Part shown: in pieces, positions 1 to 5,789 of the stretch | How the letters are laid out: each line of letters starts with the position of its first letter | Position numbering within the stretch: the first letter of the stretch is position 1 | Assembly (NCBI GenBank): GCA_025360285.1 | Contig: JANYCM010000040.1 | Span: 1-12,918 of the forward strand | Length of the DNA: 12,918 nt | Reading direction: 5' to 3' | Origin: Sphingomonadales bacterium | GTDB taxonomy: Bacteria; Pseudomonadota; Alphaproteobacteria; Sphingomonadales; Sphingomonadaceae | Notes under the pieces: generated by a model | What the model saw: the letters and a program-made list of their open reading frames with translations, nothing else | Databases searched by the model: none | Told to the model about the DNA's origin: nothing | Program-made: the position numbers and the translations under genes

Positions 1-12
1 AATAATTTCTTT

Positions 13-35
13 GGGGGGCCGGGCGGGGGCGCGGG
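13..35 (+). other. G-quadruplex-capable G-rich tract downstream of accD
   Basis: Four G-runs (6, 3, 5 and 3 Gs) separated by loops of 2, 1 and 3 bases lie on the plus strand, 17 bases beyond the accD stop. This fits the usual G3+N1-7 quadruplex pattern. The accD transcript is made from the other strand, so its RNA is C-rich and G-poor here, which is also the composition Rho favours for loading. No T-tract hairpin is visible and the flank at 1-12 is AT-rich. The pattern is read directly; any role in termination is inference. Confidence 0.4.
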
Positions 36-51
36 CCGGTGCCGACTTTTA

Positions 52-930
52 TCAAACATATGATGCCCCAGGCAGCGGATCAGGCACCCGCCGCGCCATC
101 AGCATGGCTAGCAGCTTCGACAGGGTCTCCTTCAAATCACGGCGGTGGACGACCATGTCGAGCATGCCATGCGCCAGCAAATATTCGGCGCGCTGAAAGC
201 CTTCCGGCAATTTTTCGCGGATGGTCTGTTCGATGACCCGCTGCCCGGCAAAGCCGATGAGCGCGTTGGGCTCGGCGATCTGCACATCACCGAGCATGGC
301 ATAACTTGCCGTCACCCCGCCGGTGGTCGGATCGGTCAGCACCACGACATAGGGCAGCCGCGCTTCCTTCAGTTCGGCGATGCCCACTGTGGTGCGCGGC
401 ATCTGCATCAGGCTGAGAATGCCTTCCTGCATCCGCGCCCCGCCAGCGGCGGTGAAGACGATGAACGGCACCTGTGCGGCGACGGCAGCGCGGGCACCGG
501 CCAGGAACGCTTCGCCCACGCCCATGCCCATCGATCCACCCATGAAGGCGAAATTCTGGATGGCGACGATGGCGCGCACCCCGGCGATATGGCCGTCGCC
601 CACCGTCATCGCTTCGGGTTCGCCGGTGGCGGCCTTGGCGGCGCGCAACCGATCGACATAGCGTTTCTGGTCGCGGAATTTCAGCGGGTCCTCGACCACC
701 TTGGCGACCGCGACGGGCGTGAACTCGCCGTCGAAAATCTGGGCGAAACGTGCCCTGGGGCCGATGCGTTCATGATGATCACAGCGCGGGCAGACCGACT
801 GATTTTCCTCGAACTCCTTGGTATAGACCATGGCACCGCAATTGCGGCACTTGGTCCACAGATTGTCGGGCGTCTCCCGCCGGCTGAGGAAGCCGGTCAA
901 TTGCTGACGGGTGCGGGTCAACCAGCTCAT
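52..930 (-). CDS. accD: Acetyl-CoA carboxylase carboxyltransferase subunit beta
   Basis: This is the beta subunit of the carboxyltransferase half of acetyl-CoA carboxylase. With AccA it moves the carboxyl group from carboxybiotin on AccB to acetyl-CoA, giving malonyl-CoA for fatty-acid synthesis in the cytoplasm. The 292-residue product has the expected length. It shows the N-terminal four-cysteine zinc ribbon (C28, C31, C47, C50), then the crotonase-like core with FMGGSMGMGVGEAF, FTAAGGARMQEG and DPTTGGVTASYAMLGD. The ATG overlaps the trpA stop as ATGA, and an AAGGA at 940-944 sits 9 bases upstream inside trpA, so translation is probably coupled to trpA. In related genomes folC often follows accD; the window ends too soon to tell, and the first 51 bases show no start codon for it. 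Identification is secure. Confidence 0.98.
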   Translation of the reverse strand: MSWLTRTRQQLTGFLSRRETPDNLWTKCRNCGAMVYTKEFEENQSVCPRCDHHERIGPRARFAQIFDGEFTPVAVAKVVEDPLKFRDQKRYVDRLRAAKAATGEPEAMTVGDGHIAGVRAIVAIQNFAFMGGSMGMGVGEAFLAGARAAVAAQVPFIVFTAAGGARMQEGILSLMQMPRTTVGIAELKEARLPYVVVLTDPTTGGVTASYAMLGDVQIAEPNALIGFAGQRVIEQTIREKLPEGFQRAEYLLAHGMLDMVVHRRDLKETLSKLLAMLMARRVPDPLPGASYV

Positions 931-1763
931 GCGGCTTTTTCCTTGGCTAAGCGGGCGCCGCGAACAGCGGCGGCGAGCCCGGCCACCAGCGCGCCGACCC
1001 GGGCGGGAATGTCATTGGCACGTTCGGCGGCGGCCGCGCCGATGGTATCAACGATCGCCGAACCGACAACGACGGCATCCGCATTGACCGCGATGGCGGC
1101 GGCCTGCGCCGGGGTGCGCACGCCGAAACCCACCGCAATCGGCAGGTCGGTGGAACGCTTCAACCGGGCCACTGCCTCGGCAACATCGGTAGCGGTGGCG
1201 GCATTGGCACCGGTGACACCGGCAACCGCCACATAATAAAGAAAGCCCGACGCTCCGGCGAGCACCTGTGGCAGCCGCTGCGCATCGGTGGTGGGCGTCG
1301 CCAGCCGGATCAGGTGCAGGCCCTGTGCTGACAGGTCAGGCACCAGTTCGGCGGCTTCTTCGGGCGGCAGATCGACAACGATGGTGCCGTCCAGCCCGGC
1401 AGCCCGGGCATCAATGGCGAAGCGTGCCGGGCCATAGGCGAGGATGGGGTTGAAATAGCCCATCAGGATGATCGGCGTCGCATCATCCTCCCGCCGGAAT
1501 TCGGCGACCATGGCGAGCACGTCGCGCAGCCGTGTGCCCGATCCCAGGCTGCGCAGGTTGCCGAGCTGGATGGCGGGGCCATCGGCCATCGGATCGGTGA
1601 AGGGCATGCCGAGTTCGACGATGTCGGCCCCGGCAGCGATCAGTGCGCGCAGGATGGCAGCCGATGTGGTGAGGTCCGGGTCGCCGGCGGTGACGAACGT
1701 CACCAGCGCCGCGCGGCCTTCGGCGGCGCAGGCGGCGAAGCGGGTGGAGAGGCGGTCGGTCAT
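927..1763 (-). CDS. trpA: Tryptophan synthase alpha subunit
   Basis: TrpA cleaves indole-3-glycerol phosphate to indole and glyceraldehyde 3-phosphate and passes indole through a tunnel to TrpB. The 278-residue (beta/alpha)8 barrel has the catalytic glutamate in ADIVELGMPF (E50) and the catalytic aspartate in FTDPMADGP (D61), matching E49 and D60 of the Salmonella enzyme. The C-terminal phosphate-binding part is seen as IAVGFGVRTPAQA and VVVGSAIVD. I chose the ATG at 1763, giving MTDRLSTRF, because GGGAG lies 9 bases upstream at 1773-1777. A TTG seven codons further up, at 1784, would add an unlikely leader. The gene overlaps accD by ATGA but is split from trpB by 160 bases filled with a palindromic repeat, which is odd for subunits needed in equal amounts. 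Identification is secure. Confidence 0.98.
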   Translation of the reverse strand: MTDRLSTRFAACAAEGRAALVTFVTAGDPDLTTSAAILRALIAAGADIVELGMPFTDPMADGPAIQLGNLRSLGSGTRLRDVLAMVAEFRREDDATPIILMGYFNPILAYGPARFAIDARAAGLDGTIVVDLPPEEAAELVPDLSAQGLHLIRLATPTTDAQRLPQVLAGASGFLYYVAVAGVTGANAATATDVAEAVARLKRSTDLPIAVGFGVRTPAQAAAIAVNADAVVVGSAIVDTIGAAAAERANDIPARVGALVAGLAAAVRGARLAKEKAA

Positions 1764-1772
1764 CGGCTGGCG

Positions 1773-1777
1773 CTCCC
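1773..1777 (-). promoter_or_regulatory. Shine-Dalgarno site fixing the trpA start
   Basis: The minus strand reads GGGAG followed by nine bases and the ATG at 1763. It lies just outside the palindromic repeat that begins at 1786. It supports the 278-residue form over the in-frame TTG at 1784, which would start upstream of this site. Confidence 0.6.
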
Positions 1778-1785
1778 GCCGCAAA

Positions 1786-1899
1786 CCCCCACCCCAACCC
1801 TCCCCACTCTCCGGCTGCGCCGGGGAGGGAGGGAGCAGACCGGCCCCCTCCCCCCCCGTGAGCGCAGCGAACGGAGAGTGGGGAGGGTCGGGATGGGGG
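1786..1899. repeat. REPIN-like palindromic element between trpB and trpA
   Basis: Outer arms at 1786-1813 and 1872-1899 are inverted copies that match at 26 of 28 positions. Inside lie two facing smaller hairpin pairs with identical stems, CCCTCCCC/GGGGAGGG, at 1798-1805 with 1822-1829 and at 1846-1853 with 1880-1887. Two REP-like hairpins in inverted orientation is the layout called a REPIN. The element fills most of the 160-base trpB-trpA gap and has no coding potential I would trust. After it, in the direction of trp transcription, there are only three Ts, so it is a poor intrinsic terminator. No transposase of the RAYT type is in the window. The palindrome is seen directly; membership of a genome-wide family is inference. 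Confidence 0.8.
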
Positions 1900-1923
1900 C
1901 AGCCGCAGCCGCAGCAAAAACCC

Positions 1924-3138
1924 TCACAGCGTCACCCCAAGCGCTTCCGCCACAGTGAAAATATCCTTGTCGCCGCGGCCGCACAAATTGGCGACGATGA
2001 TCGCGTCGCGGGCCATCCCCGGTGCCATCCGCTTGATCGCTGCCAGCGCGTGTGCCGGTTCCAGCGCCGGGATGATGCCCTCGATCTCGCAAAGCAGCTT
2101 GAACGCCTCCAGGGCCTCGACATCGGTCGCCGCCTGATATTCCACCCGGCCGATGGCGTGCAGCCAGGCATGTTCCGGGCCGATACCGGGATAATCCAGC
2201 CCTGCCGAAATCGAATGCGCCTCGGTGATCTGGCCGTCCTCGTCCTGCAGCAGCATGGTCTTGTTGCCGTGCAGAACCCCGGCGCGGCCACCGGCCAGCG
2301 AGGCGGCATGGGCACCGCTGGCCAGCCCGTGGCCGGCGGCTTCGACGCCGACCATCTTCACCGATGCATCATCGAGGAACGGGTGGAACAGCCCGATGGC
2401 GTTGGAACCGCCGCCGATCGCCGCCACCAGCATGTCGGGCAGCCGGCCTTCGGCTTCCAGAATCTGTTCGCGCGCCTCACGGCCGATCACCGATTGGAAA
2501 TCGCGCACCAGTTCGGGATAGGGGTGCGGGCCGGCCGCCGTGCCGATGATGTAGAAGGTATCATGGACATTGGTCACCCAGTCCCTGAGCGCTTCGTTCA
2601 TTGCGTCCTTCAAGGTCCGTGAACCCGATTCGACGGCGCGGACTTCGGCGCCGAGCAGCTTCATGCGGAACACATTGGGCGCCTGGCGCTCGATATCGCG
2701 CGCTCCCATGTAGATGACACAAGGGAGCCCGAAGCGCGCGGCGACGGTGGCGGTGGCGACGCCGTGCTGGCCGGCACCGGTTTCGGCGATGATCCGCGTC
2801 TTGCCCATGCGCCGGGCGAGCAGAATCTGGCCGATGCAATTGTTGATCTTGTGGGCGCCGGTGTGGTTGAGTTCGTCGCGCTTCAGGTAAATCTTCGCGC
2901 CGCCGAGATGGGCCGTCAGCCGTTCGGCGAGATACAGCGGGCTGGGCCGGCCGACATAATGTTTGAGCAGGAATTCAAATTCGGCCTTGAACGCCGGATC
3001 GGCTTTGGCGGCGACATAGGCGCGTTCCAGATCCAGGATCAGCGGCATCAGCGTTTCGGCGACATAACGGCCGCCGAAGGCGCCGAAATGGCCGTTGGCG
3101 TCCGGACCTGCGCGCAACGAGGGCGTGTGCAGGTTCAT
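1924..3138 (-). CDS. trpB: Tryptophan synthase beta subunit
   Basis: TrpB is the PLP enzyme that condenses indole with serine to form tryptophan, working as an alpha2-beta2 complex with TrpA. The 404-residue product has the N-terminal FGAFGGRYVAETLMP motif, the PLP-binding lysine in ELNHTGAHKINN (K97), the catalytic glutamate in IIAETGAGQHG (E119), the phosphate-binding loop AAIGGGSNAIG, and the SAGLDYPGIGPEHAWL segment of the communication domain and substrate site. Length and motifs are those of the standard TrpB1 type, not TrpB2. Its ATG overlaps the trpF stop as ATGA and no strong Shine-Dalgarno is visible, so translation probably depends on ribosomes finishing trpF. Downstream it is separated from trpA by a REPIN-like repeat. 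Identification is secure. Confidence 0.99.
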   Translation of the reverse strand: MNLHTPSLRAGPDANGHFGAFGGRYVAETLMPLILDLERAYVAAKADPAFKAEFEFLLKHYVGRPSPLYLAERLTAHLGGAKIYLKRDELNHTGAHKINNCIGQILLARRMGKTRIIAETGAGQHGVATATVAARFGLPCVIYMGARDIERQAPNVFRMKLLGAEVRAVESGSRTLKDAMNEALRDWVTNVHDTFYIIGTAAGPHPYPELVRDFQSVIGREAREQILEAEGRLPDMLVAAIGGGSNAIGLFHPFLDDASVKMVGVEAAGHGLASGAHAASLAGGRAGVLHGNKTMLLQDEDGQITEAHSISAGLDYPGIGPEHAWLHAIGRVEYQAATDVEALEAFKLLCEIEGIIPALEPAHALAAIKRMAPGMARDAIIVANLCGRGDKDIFTVAEALGVTL

Positions 3139-3767
3139 GCGTGCACCGCCGCGGCAAAGGCCTTGATCTTGTCCCGTGATTTCACGCCCGGTTGATCCTC
3201 AATTCCTGATGATACATCGACAAAGGCCGGCCGCAGCAGCGCCAGCGCCGCCGCGACATTGCCGGCATCCAGCCCCCCCGAAAGCCCCCAGGGCAAGGGC
3301 AGCCGAACCCCTTCCAGCAGGCGCCAGTCAAAGGATAAACCATTGCCGCCGGGAAGGGGGGCTCCCTTAAGCGCTTTGGCATCAAGGAGCAACCGGTCGG
3401 CCCCGCCGGCCCCGGCAATCGCTGCGGTGATATCGGCCCGCGACGCCACGCCGCTGGCCCTCCACACCGCCCGGCCGGTGCGTGCCTTGACAGCAGCGAT
3501 CCGCGCCGGGGTTTCGCCGCCGTGCAATTGCAGCGTGTCGATACCCGCCGCAAGTACCGCATCAATGAGTTCGTCGTCGGGATCGACAAGCACCGCGACG
3601 CGGCCGACGCCCGGCGGCACCGATTGGACCAGTCCGGTGATGCGATCGGGCGACACATGGCGCGGCGACGGCGGGAAGCTGACAAAGCCCAGCCAGCGGG
3701 CGCCAGCGGCGAGGGCCGCGTCGATTGAGTCGGGCGTCGAGAGGCCGCAGAATTTGATTTCGGTCAT
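3135..3767 (-). CDS. trpF: Phosphoribosylanthranilate isomerase
   Basis: TrpF carries out the Amadori rearrangement of N-(5-phosphoribosyl)anthranilate to CdRP, the third committed step of tryptophan synthesis. The 210-residue single-domain barrel shows the catalytic cysteine in IKFCGLSTP (C7), LQLHGGE at 80-85, the catalytic aspartate in LLLDAKALKG (D129), and the phosphate loops GLSGGLDAGNV and DVSSGIEDQPGVKS. The ATG at 3767 is the right start: it places KFCG at residue 5 as in the family. Reading further upstream would translate the palindromic repeat. Its ribosome site lies in the outer arm of that repeat. The stop overlaps trpB by ATGA. KFCG in place of the commoner KICG is a conservative change. 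Confidence 0.97.
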   Translation of the reverse strand: MTEIKFCGLSTPDSIDAALAAGARWLGFVSFPPSPRHVSPDRITGLVQSVPPGVGRVAVLVDPDDELIDAVLAAGIDTLQLHGGETPARIAAVKARTGRAVWRASGVASRADITAAIAGAGGADRLLLDAKALKGAPLPGGNGLSFDWRLLEGVRLPLPWGLSGGLDAGNVAAALALLRPAFVDVSSGIEDQPGVKSRDKIKAFAAAVHA

Positions 3768-3770
3768 TTT

Positions 3771-3903
3771 TCCCCTCTCCCATTGCGGGAGAGGGCGACT
3801 CGCGCGAAGCGCGGCGGGGTGAGGGGTTCCTGGGCGCGAGAGAACCCCTGACCCCGCTCGGCGCAGGCGCGCCGAGTCGCCCTCTCCAGCAAGGGGAGAG
3901 GGA
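3771..3903. repeat. REPIN-like palindromic element between pyrF and trpF
   Basis: The gap between the pyrF stop and the trpF start is almost wholly one large imperfect palindrome. Its two halves of roughly 60 bases (about 3771-3829 and 3843-3903) are near inverted copies around a short centre. Each half also holds its own small hairpin: a perfect 9-bp stem 3773-3781/3787-3795 with loop ATTGC, and an 8-bp stem 3880-3887/3895-3902. GGCGACTCG occurs in the left half and its complement CGAGTCGCC in the right. In the direction of trp transcription the element is followed by As, so it is not an intrinsic terminator. The architecture resembles the element at 1786-1899, but the stem sequence differs (CCCTCTCC against CCCTCCCC). 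Copy number elsewhere in the genome cannot be judged from here. Confidence 0.85.
3772..3779 (-). promoter_or_regulatory. trpF Shine-Dalgarno embedded in the palindrome arm
   Basis: The minus strand reads GAGAGGGG, then four As and the trpF ATG at 3765-3767. These purines are the outermost bases of the large palindrome and pair with 3787-3795 in the short hairpin or with 3895-3902 in the long one. The sequence and pairing are seen directly. The idea that folding hides the site and lowers trpF translation is inference. Confidence 0.55.
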
Positions 3904-3906
3904 TGT

Positions 3907-4587
3907 TCACGCCAGCCCCCGCGCAATGTCAGCCGCCGCCCCCGCCGGATCGGCCGCGCTGGTGATCGGCCGGCCGATCACCAGCACCGTTGCCCCGGCG
4001 TCGCGCGCGGCGCGCGGTGTCATCACCCGCTTCTGGTCACCCACCGCACTGCCCGCCGGGCGCAGGCCGGGGACGATGATCGCCCCGCCGGGCCAGGCAG
4101 CGCGCGTCGCTGCGATCTCAGCCCCCGAACAGACAATCCCTTGCAGCCCGGCCCGCCGGGTCATCGCCGCCAGATGCGCCACCTGACCGGGCACCGGCGC
4201 CGGCACACCGATGGCGGCGAGATCGGCATCGTCGAAACTGGTCAGTACGGTGACGGCAATCAACTGCGTCGCCGGGTCCAGCGCCGCGCGCGCCGCCGCC
4301 ATCGCGGCCGTGCCGATGGCGGCATGGACGTTGATGATCGCAACGCCCAGCGGCGACAGCGAGGCGATGGCGCCCGCCACGGTATTGCCGATATCGTGGA
4401 GTTTCACATCAAGGAAGATCGGCAGGCCCAGCGCCTGCATCCGGCGTGTCCCGGCCGGCCCCTGCGCCATGAAGAATTCGAGGCCCAATTTCAACCCGCC
4501 GACATGGGGTGCCACGGCGCGCGCGATCGCCTCCGCGCGGTCGATATCGCCGGTATCCAGCGCGACGAAGACCGGGTTGCCGGTCAT
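3907..4587 (-). CDS. pyrF: Orotidine 5'-phosphate decarboxylase
   Basis: PyrF decarboxylates OMP to UMP, the last step of de novo pyrimidine synthesis. The 226-residue product has the family motifs in order: FVALD near the N-terminus, GLKLGLEFF with the substrate-contacting lysine (K33), the catalytic DVKLHDIGNT (D60, K62, D65), IIVPGLRPAGSAVGDQKRV with the phosphate-gripping loop, and VLVIGRPIT with the phosphate-binding arginine. The ATG at 4587 gives MTGNPVFVALD. The longer open frame upstream has no family similarity and overlaps the LapA-domain gene, so I reject it. The start overlaps that gene's stop as ATGA. The DIGNT variant of the usual DIPNT is outside the catalytic residues. A palindromic repeat separates it from trpF. 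Confidence 0.97.
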   Translation of the reverse strand: MTGNPVFVALDTGDIDRAEAIARAVAPHVGGLKLGLEFFMAQGPAGTRRMQALGLPIFLDVKLHDIGNTVAGAIASLSPLGVAIINVHAAIGTAAMAAARAALDPATQLIAVTVLTSFDDADLAAIGVPAPVPGQVAHLAAMTRRAGLQGIVCSGAEIAATRAAWPGGAIIVPGLRPAGSAVGDQKRVMTPRAARDAGATVLVIGRPITSAADPAGAAADIARGLA

Positions 4588-4880
4588 GCGCCCGCCGGCG
4601 GCACGATGGTCGGTTGCGCCTGCGACGGCAGTGCCGGCGGCCGCAGGTCGAGCGTGCTCGTCCTGGCCAGCTTGCGCTTCAAAGTTGCCTTGGTGCCGAT
4701 CAACAGCAACCAGGTCGGCAGCCAGCCGGCGACAAAGGCCCCGCCCAGCAGCAGCGGCAGCGGCAGCATGACCATGGCGCCATCGGGCAGGCGGAAAGGC
4801 ACCGGCGTCCAATTGGCCACGGCGAGCATAAGGAAGGCCACCGCCAGCGCGGTCACCAGGATCCAGCGGAAAATCGTCAT
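4584..4880 (-). CDS. Small LapA-domain (DUF1049) inner-membrane protein
   Basis: This 98-residue protein has a first hydrophobic helix at about residues 4-23, a short loop with ANWTPVPFRLP, a second helix at about 41-61, and a basic stretch (KATLKRKLAR) followed by a Pro-rich tail. The layout and the N-x-x-P-V-x-F loop match the LapA (lipopolysaccharide assembly protein A) domain family. In E. coli the LapA/LapB pair controls LpxC turnover and thus LPS synthesis. Orientation is probably with the basic tail in the cytoplasm. A strong GGGAGG at 4885-4890 precedes the ATG by 4 bases. The stop overlaps pyrF as ATGA. The family assignment is fairly sure; the exact role here is inferred from the family, so I leave the symbol blank. 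Confidence 0.85.
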   Translation of the reverse strand: MTIFRWILVTALAVAFLMLAVANWTPVPFRLPDGAMVMLPLPLLLGGAFVAGWLPTWLLLIGTKATLKRKLARTSTLDLRPPALPSQAQPTIVPPAGA

Positions 4881-4884
4881 TGCG

Positions 4885-4890
4885 CCTCCC
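4885..4890 (-). promoter_or_regulatory. Strong Shine-Dalgarno of the LapA-domain gene
   Basis: The minus strand reads GGGAGG, then CGCA and the ATG at 4880. It is one of the best ribosome sites in the window. By the ATGA overlap it probably also feeds translation of pyrF. No convincing sigma-70 hexamers are visible in the 70-base gap to the CinA-like gene. Confidence 0.65.
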
Positions 4891-4950
4891 AGAACGGTTC
4901 AGCCGGCAGTTGGGGTAACACAGGAACGGCGGGCAAGGCGACTCGGTGGT

Positions 4951-5709
4951 TCAGAGTTCGCCATCGACCGGTTCGATGCCGATATCGCGCAGCGCCGTCA
5001 TCAACGCCGCCGCCACATCCGCCAGCAATTCCGCATCCGTCGCGCGGATGACGAAATTCGCCCCCGTCCGGCCTTCGCGCCAGAAGGGGTAGCTGCCGAT
5101 CTGCGCCCCCGGATGGGCCTTTTCCACCGCCGCCAGGGTCGCCGCCGCGGCGCTTTCCTGGGTCCAGGCAGCAACAGTTCGCGATTGCACCGGTGCGCCG
5201 CCTTGCAACTGGCCATCCAGCGCTGCCAGCATGCCCTGGGTGATCGACGGCACCCCGGCCATGATGAAGACATTGCCGACGCGGATGCCCGGCGCCTTGG
5301 TGCGCGGGTTCTCGATCAGGCTGGCGCCTTCCGGTGTCCGCGCCATGCGCAGCCGGGCATCGGTCAGCTTGTCACCATAATAGCCGGCCAGAATCGCCCT
5401 GGCGTCGGGGTGGATGATGACCGGCACGCCCAAAGCGGCGGCGATCGCATCGACGGTGATATCGTCATGCGTCGGCCCGATGCCGCCGGTGGTGAACAGA
5501 TAATCATGGGCCGTGCGCAGCGCATTCACCGCATCACCGATCGCCGCCATGTCATCGGCGACCACACGCACCTCGCGCAGCCTTATGCCCTGCACCCCCA
5601 GCCATTTGGCGAGATAGGCGAGATTGGCATCCTGCGTCCGCCCCGACAGGATTTCATCGCCGATGATCAGCAGCGCGGCAGTCCAGATGCGGGCGGGATC
5701 AACGGTCAT
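4951..5709 (-). CDS. Short CinA-like protein, MoaB/Mog-type molybdopterin-binding domain
   Basis: The 252-residue product matches the N-terminal part of the competence/damage-inducible protein CinA. It has AALLIIGDEILSGRTQDANL (residues 11-30), then LFTTGGIGPTHDDITVDAIA (71-90), the molybdopterin-binding fold signature, and a second subdomain with AGVPSITQGMLAAL. The C-terminal amidase (PncC-type NMN deamidase) domain of full-length CinA, which is over 400 residues, is absent. This is a common short form in alphaproteobacteria, and related proteins have been linked to ADP-ribose or FAD pyrophosphatase activity. The actual substrate is unknown here. No Shine-Dalgarno precedes the ATG, and a candidate -10 lies 6 bases upstream, so the mRNA may be leaderless. 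It is divergent from map and 70 bases upstream of the LapA-domain gene, possibly in the same transcript. Confidence 0.9.
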   Translation of the reverse strand: MTVDPARIWTAALLIIGDEILSGRTQDANLAYLAKWLGVQGIRLREVRVVADDMAAIGDAVNALRTAHDYLFTTGGIGPTHDDITVDAIAAALGVPVIIHPDARAILAGYYGDKLTDARLRMARTPEGASLIENPRTKAPGIRVGNVFIMAGVPSITQGMLAALDGQLQGGAPVQSRTVAAWTQESAAAATLAAVEKAHPGAQIGSYPFWREGRTGANFVIRATDAELLADVAAALMTALRDIGIEPVDGEL

Positions 5710-5715
5710 GGCGTG

Positions 5716-5743
5716 GCTTTAGCCCAGCGCCGGGGGCGCGCAA
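5716..5743 (-). promoter_or_regulatory. Candidate leaderless promoter of the CinA-like gene
   Basis: On the minus strand TTGCGC (5738-5743) and TAAAGC (5716-5721) are separated by 16 bases. Only six bases lie between the -10-like box and the ATG at 5709, so transcription would begin at about the start codon. Together with the lack of a Shine-Dalgarno this suggests a leaderless message. The hexamers are weak matches. Confidence 0.3.
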
Positions 5744-5744
5744 A

Positions 5745-5760
5745 GCGGCAACATTGCCGC
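5745..5760. promoter_or_regulatory. Perfect 7-2-7 dyad in the cinA/map divergent region
   Basis: GCGGCAA, two bases (CA), then TTGCCGC forms a perfect inverted repeat midway between the two divergent genes. It overlaps the -35-like TTGCCG of the map promoter candidate and lies next to the -35-like box of the other. This position and size suit a dimeric repressor. It could also be chance in GC-rich DNA. No regulator gene lies nearby to name. Confidence 0.35.
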
Positions 5761-5782
5761 CGCCGCCCGCAAGGCCTATCTG
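5754..5782 (+). promoter_or_regulatory. Candidate leaderless promoter of map
   Basis: TTGCCG (5754-5759), a 17-base spacer and TATCTG (5777-5782) stand 7 bases before the ATG at 5790. No purine-rich ribosome site occurs between them, so the start codon would be the 5' end of the mRNA. The -35 matches the consensus at 4 of 6 bases and the -10 only at 3 of 6. Confidence 0.3.
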
Positions 5783-5789
5783 TGGCACC

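Noticed and set aside
145..1236. Long plus-strand open frame (363 codons) opposite accD and trpA
   Set aside because: It is antisense to two certain genes, has no recognisable domain, and its composition (His, Arg, Gly, Ala) is what the third-position GC bias of accD and trpA produces on the other strand.
3771..3903. Reading the pyrF-trpF palindrome as a Rho-independent terminator
   Set aside because: In the direction of trp transcription the stem is followed by As and the trpF start codon, not Ts, and on the plus strand by TGTTCACG.
3768..3926. Upstream extension of the trpF reading frame
   Set aside because: The extra codons translate the palindromic repeat and overlap the pyrF end; TrpF proteins begin close to the KxCG motif, as the 3767 start gives.
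4588..4812. Upstream extension of the pyrF reading frame
   Set aside because: It overlaps the LapA-domain gene in another frame and has no similarity to OMP decarboxylases; the ATGA start at 4587 fits the family.
3767..4950. Trp attenuator, tryptophan-rich leader peptide or riboswitch ahead of trpF or the block
   Set aside because: No short open frame with clustered Trp codons and no terminator/antiterminator pair with a T-tract is visible in the gaps upstream of trpF, pyrF or the LapA-domain gene.
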